Positions 59,968 to 64,000 of a DNA stretch of 64,000 nt are shown here, in pieces. Under the pieces are notes generated by a model. It did no database searches, was not told the origin of the DNA, and saw nothing but the letters and a program-made list of their open reading frames with translations. The DNA comes from RACS-047 sp031553855. GTDB lineage: Bacteria; Bacillota; Clostridia; Christensenellales; Pumilibacteraceae. Position 1 is the stretch's first letter; each line of letters opens with the position of its first letter. Both the position numbers and the translations under genes were made by a program. The DNA lies in NCBI GenBank assembly GCA_031553855.1, contig JAVBKW010000003.1, positions 1 to 64,000 of the forward strand, written 5' to 3'.

Positions 59968-60000
59968 ACAACTGTCTGTTCGCAGGCGGCTGTTTTTTGC
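59968..60000 (+). terminator. Terminator after the sigma/anti-sigma operon
   Basis: CTGTCTG-TTCG-CAGGCGG with outer ACA/TGT pairs, followed by TTTTTT. The rest of 59855-60107 shows a weak TACAAT (60095-60100) before the next gene only. Confidence 0.7.
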
Positions 60001-60107
60001 TCTTTTTTGTGGCCTGTATCCTGCAGGTTGTAATTTTCACTTTTTCACCGCCGGTTTTATCCATAAAACGCTTTTAAAACTTGTAAATTTGTGGTACAAT
60101 AATCTTT

Positions 60108-61814
60108 GTGGAAAAGGTGACGACGATAATTTTAAGGCGGCTTATCGACCGCATTATGAAGCACTACGGAAAGGACCTGCCTCCGCCGGCGTATGAGCTG
60201 GGCGAAACGGTCGAATATATGGTGCCGATGCGCGACGGCGTGCGTCTTAAAACAGACGTGTTTTTCCCCTCCGTCAAGGGCGATTTTCCCATCATTTTTG
60301 TGCGCTCGCCGTATGTGAGCGATTTCGACTACTATAAATACATCTTTAAAAATTTTGTCAAATACGGCTTTATACTCTGCTTTCAGGACTGCCGCGGGCG
60401 TGGAAAGTCGGAGGGAGAATTCGTTCCCTTTGAGTTTGAGCGCAACGACGGTATAGACGCCGTCAAATGGCTGAAAAGTACTCCATGGTATAGCGGTAAA
60501 ATCGCGCCCGTTGGCGTTTCGTATCTGGCAATGAACCAGCTTTTGTATTGCGACACGTGGGACGATGATTTTAAAACGGCGGTTTTGTCGATGTACGGAG
60601 GCAACCTTTACAATTTAGCTTATGAAAACGGAATGTTTCGGGAAGAATTCTTTACAGTATGGGCGGCGGGGAACAATCCGGTAAAAAATATCGAGGGCGA
60701 CGAGGGACTGGACTTTTTCAAGAAAACCGCCTCATACCGTCCCCGTTCAAACCTTTTTAAGCATTTTTTAGGTGAAGAACTGGGTTTTTACAAAAAGCTT
60801 ATTTCTAATCCCTCAAGGCGCGACAGCGTTTGGGATAACGAATATATGATGCCCGACGCCTCAAATATAAAATGTCCGCTTATGCTCATTTCCGGCTGGT
60901 ATGACTTTACCGTCAGGGAAGTAATGAAAATTTACGGCAGTTTAAAAGAGGACGTAAAAAGTGAAAGTGCGCTTTTGATCGGGCCGTGGACGCACCTTAT
61001 GCAGAATAACGGCGAAAAGAAAGCGCCCGGCCATTATATAGCCGGATTTATGGGCTTCAAATACGCGCTGGGCTGGATGATGAATTTCTTTTACGGCTCG
61101 CCCGTCGATATCAACAAAGGCGTCAGATACTATGTGCTGAATAAAAACGCTTATGTTTCCGGCTCCTCTTTGCCGGAATTTACCGAAGAAAAGCTGTTTT
61201 TAGGCCCCGTTGCCGCTCATACCGGAAGCTTAGGGCCGTTTCAGGCCGCCGAGGGTAAAATAACATACATTTTCGACCCCGATGAGCCGGTGCCCACTCA
61301 TGGCGGAGGCTCCGCCTCGCCCGCCTTGCTTTCGGCCCACCGCCGCCCGGTGCAGTGCTGCGCTCTCTTAACAGACGAAGTGCGCGACGACGTACTTGTT
61401 TTTACAAGCCCCTCCATCCTGCAGGAAAAAACGGTTTTAGGCGGATATGTCGAGCTTAAAATTTCCTCGTCCGCGCCCGATACGTGTTTTGCAGTCCGGC
61501 TGTGCGCCGTTGAAGATAAAAAAACCTATGCTTTTTCTTACGGTATTTCAAATATCGTGAACAATTGCGGCGAATCTGCGCCATACACGCCGGGGCAGGA
61601 AAGGACGTTGCGCATCGACCTGTCGCCCGTTGCGTATAAGTTAAAGAAAAAATCCTCCCTTATGCTGACGGTGTCTTCCTCGGACTACCCCTCGTTCCAT
61701 CTTCATCCGAACGTTTCGGGTCCATGGGCGGACGCGGGAGTCCCGCAGAAAGTAAAAAACACTGTACATTTAAACGGCTCGTCGCTGACTGTATTTTATA
61801 CTCATTCAAGTTGA
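60108..61814 (+). CDS. CocE/NonD-family alpha/beta hydrolase (X-Pro dipeptidyl-peptidase-like)
   Basis: The 568-aa protein has the CocE N-terminal hydrolase: VPMRDGVRLKTDVFFP near 35, FQDCRGRGKSEGEF near 88, the nucleophile GVSYLAMNQ near 135, GWYDFTVREV near 262, and GPWTHLMQNN near 287 with the catalytic His. The C-terminal jelly-roll domain follows (about 390-568). It has no signal peptide, so it acts inside the cell. Acyl-ester or X-Pro peptide substrates are both known in the family. The GTG at 60108 lacks an SD and follows a TACAAT box by 7 bases, so the exact start is uncertain; ATG at codon 17 is an alternative. Confidence 0.85.
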   Translation: MEKVTTIILRRLIDRIMKHYGKDLPPPAYELGETVEYMVPMRDGVRLKTDVFFPSVKGDFPIIFVRSPYVSDFDYYKYIFKNFVKYGFILCFQDCRGRGKSEGEFVPFEFERNDGIDAVKWLKSTPWYSGKIAPVGVSYLAMNQLLYCDTWDDDFKTAVLSMYGGNLYNLAYENGMFREEFFTVWAAGNNPVKNIEGDEGLDFFKKTASYRPRSNLFKHFLGEELGFYKKLISNPSRRDSVWDNEYMMPDASNIKCPLMLISGWYDFTVREVMKIYGSLKEDVKSESALLIGPWTHLMQNNGEKKAPGHYIAGFMGFKYALGWMMNFFYGSPVDINKGVRYYVLNKNAYVSGSSLPEFTEEKLFLGPVAAHTGSLGPFQAAEGKITYIFDPDEPVPTHGGGSASPALLSAHRRPVQCCALLTDEVRDDVLVFTSPSILQEKTVLGGYVELKISSSAPDTCFAVRLCAVEDKKTYAFSYGISNIVNNCGESAPYTPGQERTLRIDLSPVAYKLKKKSSLMLTVSSSDYPSFHLHPNVSGPWADAGVPQKVKNTVHLNGSSLTVFYTHSS

Positions 61815-61928
61815 AAAGCGCTATTTTTGTTTAAATGATATATAGCCTGTAAAAATTTTTAAAGACAGTCCCTGATAAAAAACATAAAGGAACTTTTGAG
61901 GCAAAATAACTACGAGGTGCAAATCATA

Positions 61929-63341
61929 ATGCCGACAAAAAACCGGATAAAAAAATCCCGCCCCGAACAGGAAATGCGGAAAGCGGAATTAAGGCAGGAG
62001 CGCAGAGAACGCAAAATCGAAAGCGAAATAACAGCCGCCAAAACAAGAGAGTTTACACAAAAAGCTAAGGAAACCTCGGACGGCGTGGACTCCCGCTGGT
62101 GGAAGCTCGACAATGCCGCGCTTATCTATCCGTCGAACACTTCAAAAAACTGGCCGGCGGTTTTCAGGATCGCCGTATATTTGAAGGAGCCCGTCAAGCC
62201 CGGTGTTTTACAGCAGGCGGTAGACGACGTTATGCAGCGTTTTCCGTTCTTCAACGTAAGGATGAGAAAGGGCATTTTTTGGTATTACTTTGAGGAAATG
62301 CCGTTTCCTCCGGTGGTCAAAAAGGAATACAGCTATCCTTGCAAGCAGTTTGACCTTTCCGCCAAACGCCATCTTCTGCGGATAATGCATCATAATAATA
62401 AAATTTCCGTTGAGTTTTTCCATTCGCTTTGCGACGGGAAAGGCGCGTTCAAATATCTCACAACGCTGCTTGCGCGCTATTTCATTTTGCAGGGGATCAA
62501 CATTGAGGAAAACGATAATTTTCTTAACTACCTCGACCTTCCGCGTAAAGACGAGGTAGAGGACGCGTTTGAGCGTTATGCCGACCTTAAAGATGTGAAT
62601 CCGCGCCCCTCTAAGCCCGCCTATCAGATAAAGGGGACGCCGTTGGAGCGGGGACAGCAGCTTGTTTATACGATCCTGCTCGACACGAACGAATTCAAAG
62701 CGGCGGCAAAAAGCCACAGCGCAACGCTCACTGAGTATACTTTAGCCGTAATACTTCAGGCTTGCAACAAGCAGCGGAAGTTTTTCAAGGATTTTAAACG
62801 CCCCGTCGGGATACAGATGCCTATCGATATAAGGCGTTACTTTGAAACTGATACGCTGCGGAATTTTTCAAGCTATAAATTCATTATGCTCCCTGAAGAT
62901 TTCAAGGGCGATTTCGGCGATTTGATACTATTTATCCGCAAAGAAATAGCCGAGATAGATAAGGATTATTTATTGCGCAATATAAACGCGAACGTAAAGC
63001 CGCAGAAAAACAAAATAATCCGCGCTGTCCCGCTTGCTATTAAAAACATCGCGCTTAAAATCAGCGCGCGCCGCTACGGCGACAGGCTTGTAACAACCAC
63101 CTTATCCAATATCGGGCCTATCGACGCGCCGCCGGAATTTAAAGACCTTATCAGCTTTTACGAGTGTCTTTTAGGCGTGAACAAATATAATAAATTTGCG
63201 GTAACGTGCTGCTCATATAACAATAAAATGGCGATGGCTTTTTCCAGTAAAATCATAGAAACCGATATATTTGCCGATATCTTCAAATCTTTTGCCGACG
63301 ACGGTATAAAGATCGAGATGATATCAAATAAAGAGGTGTAA
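61929..63341 (+). CDS. Condensation-fold acyltransferase-like protein
   Basis: I start at ATG 61929 with GAGGTG 9 bases upstream (470 aa). A very basic N-terminus (about 1-45, KKSRPEQEMRKAELRQERRE) precedes a chloramphenicol-acetyltransferase/condensation-like fold. WWKLDNAALIYPS near 54 and the active-site HSLCDGKG near 165 (HxxxDG) are clear. A second half follows with FSSYKFIMLPED near 318. Related proteins are often annotated alcohol acetyltransferase-like. Substrates are not readable. It is cotranscribed with the gene at 63344. Confidence 0.75.
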   Translation: MPTKNRIKKSRPEQEMRKAELRQERRERKIESEITAAKTREFTQKAKETSDGVDSRWWKLDNAALIYPSNTSKNWPAVFRIAVYLKEPVKPGVLQQAVDDVMQRFPFFNVRMRKGIFWYYFEEMPFPPVVKKEYSYPCKQFDLSAKRHLLRIMHHNNKISVEFFHSLCDGKGAFKYLTTLLARYFILQGINIEENDNFLNYLDLPRKDEVEDAFERYADLKDVNPRPSKPAYQIKGTPLERGQQLVYTILLDTNEFKAAAKSHSATLTEYTLAVILQACNKQRKFFKDFKRPVGIQMPIDIRRYFETDTLRNFSSYKFIMLPEDFKGDFGDLILFIRKEIAEIDKDYLLRNINANVKPQKNKIIRAVPLAIKNIALKISARRYGDRLVTTTLSNIGPIDAPPEFKDLISFYECLLGVNKYNKFAVTCCSYNNKMAMAFSSKIIETDIFADIFKSFADDGIKIEMISNKEV

Positions 63342-63343
63342 AT

Positions 63344-64000
63344 ATGTTATTTTGCAAGAGATGTAATATTTACGTGGAAGACGACCGCAGTCATTGCCCG
63401 ATATGCGGCAAATGCGTTTGCGAAGAAAATATTAAAAAGCCGAGAAAGCACGAATACTATCCCGATAACCACAAATGGCAGCGGGCAAGGCTGAATTTCG
63501 CCGCATTAATATCTATAATTTTAGCCGCCGCAAACATCATCTGGCTTTTCATAGAGCTGATAATCTGGCACAAACTGGATCTGACGTTGTTTTTTCTAAC
63601 AGGCAGTGCGATTTTTTTCATTGTTTTTGTATTGCCGCTCATCCATAAACAGGCGTTCACTACAAACAGCGTTATAAGCGCAATAGCTATCTGCGCGTTC
63701 CTTTTCTTTTTGGAAACTTATACCCGCACTATCGGCTGGGGATTGGGCATAGTAATGCCGCTCGCGCTTGCCGCCGATTCGCTTGCGATGTGGGTCATAA
63801 TGATCTCCCGCGGCTACTATAAGCGCAGCACGATGTTCCCTTGCCTGTTCATCGCTATTTTATCAACCGGAGTATTTCTATTGAACTGGCTCACAAGCTA
63901 TACCCCGCTGCTGGGAATGTGGCCGTCGGTAGTTTCGATATCCGTCAGCTGGGGCTTAGTCGTACTGCTTTTCGGTATACGTTACAGAAAGATTGTAAAA
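63344..64000 (+). CDS. DUF6320-like zinc-ribbon membrane protein, partial at window end
   Basis: 219 codons are visible before the window ends. The protein opens MLFCKRCNIYVEDDRSHCPI and CGKCVCEE, a zinc ribbon (CxxC..CxxCxxxC). Helices lie at about 49-70, 80-100, 107-125, 130-150, 162-182 and 190-212. This layout, next to a condensation-like gene, matches DUF6320 proteins. GAGGTG overlaps the previous stop and lies 5 bases before the ATG, so the two are translationally coupled. Function unknown. Confidence 0.75.
   Translation, partial: MLFCKRCNIYVEDDRSHCPICGKCVCEENIKKPRKHEYYPDNHKWQRARLNFAALISIILAAANIIWLFIELIIWHKLDLTLFFLTGSAIFFIVFVLPLIHKQAFTTNSVISAIAICAFLFFLETYTRTIGWGLGIVMPLALAADSLAMWVIMISRGYYKRSTMFPCLFIAILSTGVFLLNWLTSYTPLLGMWPSVVSISVSWGLVVLLFGIRYRKIVK

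Overview
The window looks like a chromosomal segment from a spore-forming member of the Bacillota, class Clostridia, probably a gut lineage. The clues are SD-rich starts (GGAGG), TTGACA/TATAAT promoters, many intrinsic terminators, SpoVG, a SpoIIQ-like M23 peptidase, AddAB, DnaD/DnaI-type primosome proteins, DUF6809 and DUF6320-type proteins, and a GSI-alpha glutamine synthetase with an ANTAR regulator. The lineage is an inference from gene content. I see no prophage, transposase, CRISPR array or rRNA. The non-genic DNA is instead rich in dispersed palindromic repeats of three families.

Layout. 0-2.4 kb: a tandem-XRE regulator, a small divergent gene, tRNA-Ser and a long non-genic stretch with iteron-like repeats. 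2.0-8.2 kb is a nitrogen-assimilation locus: gdhA, a half-length DapF-like protein, glnA, an ANTAR antiterminator and a second glutamate dehydrogenase. The gdhA and glnA leaders share a promoter, an A1/G4 hexaloop hairpin and an overlapping terminator, so the ANTAR protein is the likely reader of both. 8.3-9.8 kb: SemiSWEET transporter and galactokinase. 10.0-11.3 kb: a duplicated SLOG/XRE module whose two repressors and operators have diverged together. 11.4-17.1 kb: a large zinc-ribbon membrane protein, a membrane protein coupled to BirA, and a GT28-type glycosyltransferase. 17.2-20.4 kb: a Cys-rich mini-protein, SpoVG and a polar amino-acid ABC transporter. 20.6-23.1 kb: MurC, a tandem duplication, DUF6809 and two XRE regulators.

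23-31 kb: PHP phosphatase, DnaI-like loader with DnaD-like protein, SbcCD. 31.5-43.4 kb: ACT/UPF0210 pair, PepF, a lipoprotein, TypA/BipA, DnaB helicase, a mutarotase-fold protein, a CDF metal exporter and a sodium:solute symporter. 43.6-49.6 kb: YwmB-like and SpoIIQ-like proteins, DegV, an unannotated 34-aa basic protein behind a sigma-G-like promoter, a degenerate ABC-ATPase-like protein, a diguanylate cyclase and a lipoprotein. 49.7-56.3 kb: tRNA-Val and addBA. 57.5-59.9 kb: a lipoprotein, an ECF sigma factor and a membrane anti-sigma, where the lipoprotein and the anti-sigma both carry an RsgI-type periplasmic domain with an Asn-Pro site. 60-64 kb: CocE-type hydrolase, condensation-fold acyltransferase and a DUF6320-type membrane protein.

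The strongest candidates for new biology are the ANTAR-read attenuator pair, the ECF sigma/double-RsgI-domain module, the co-diverged repressor/operator duplication, and the small basic protein with a forespore-type promoter. All functional statements are from sequence reading; no database search was run.
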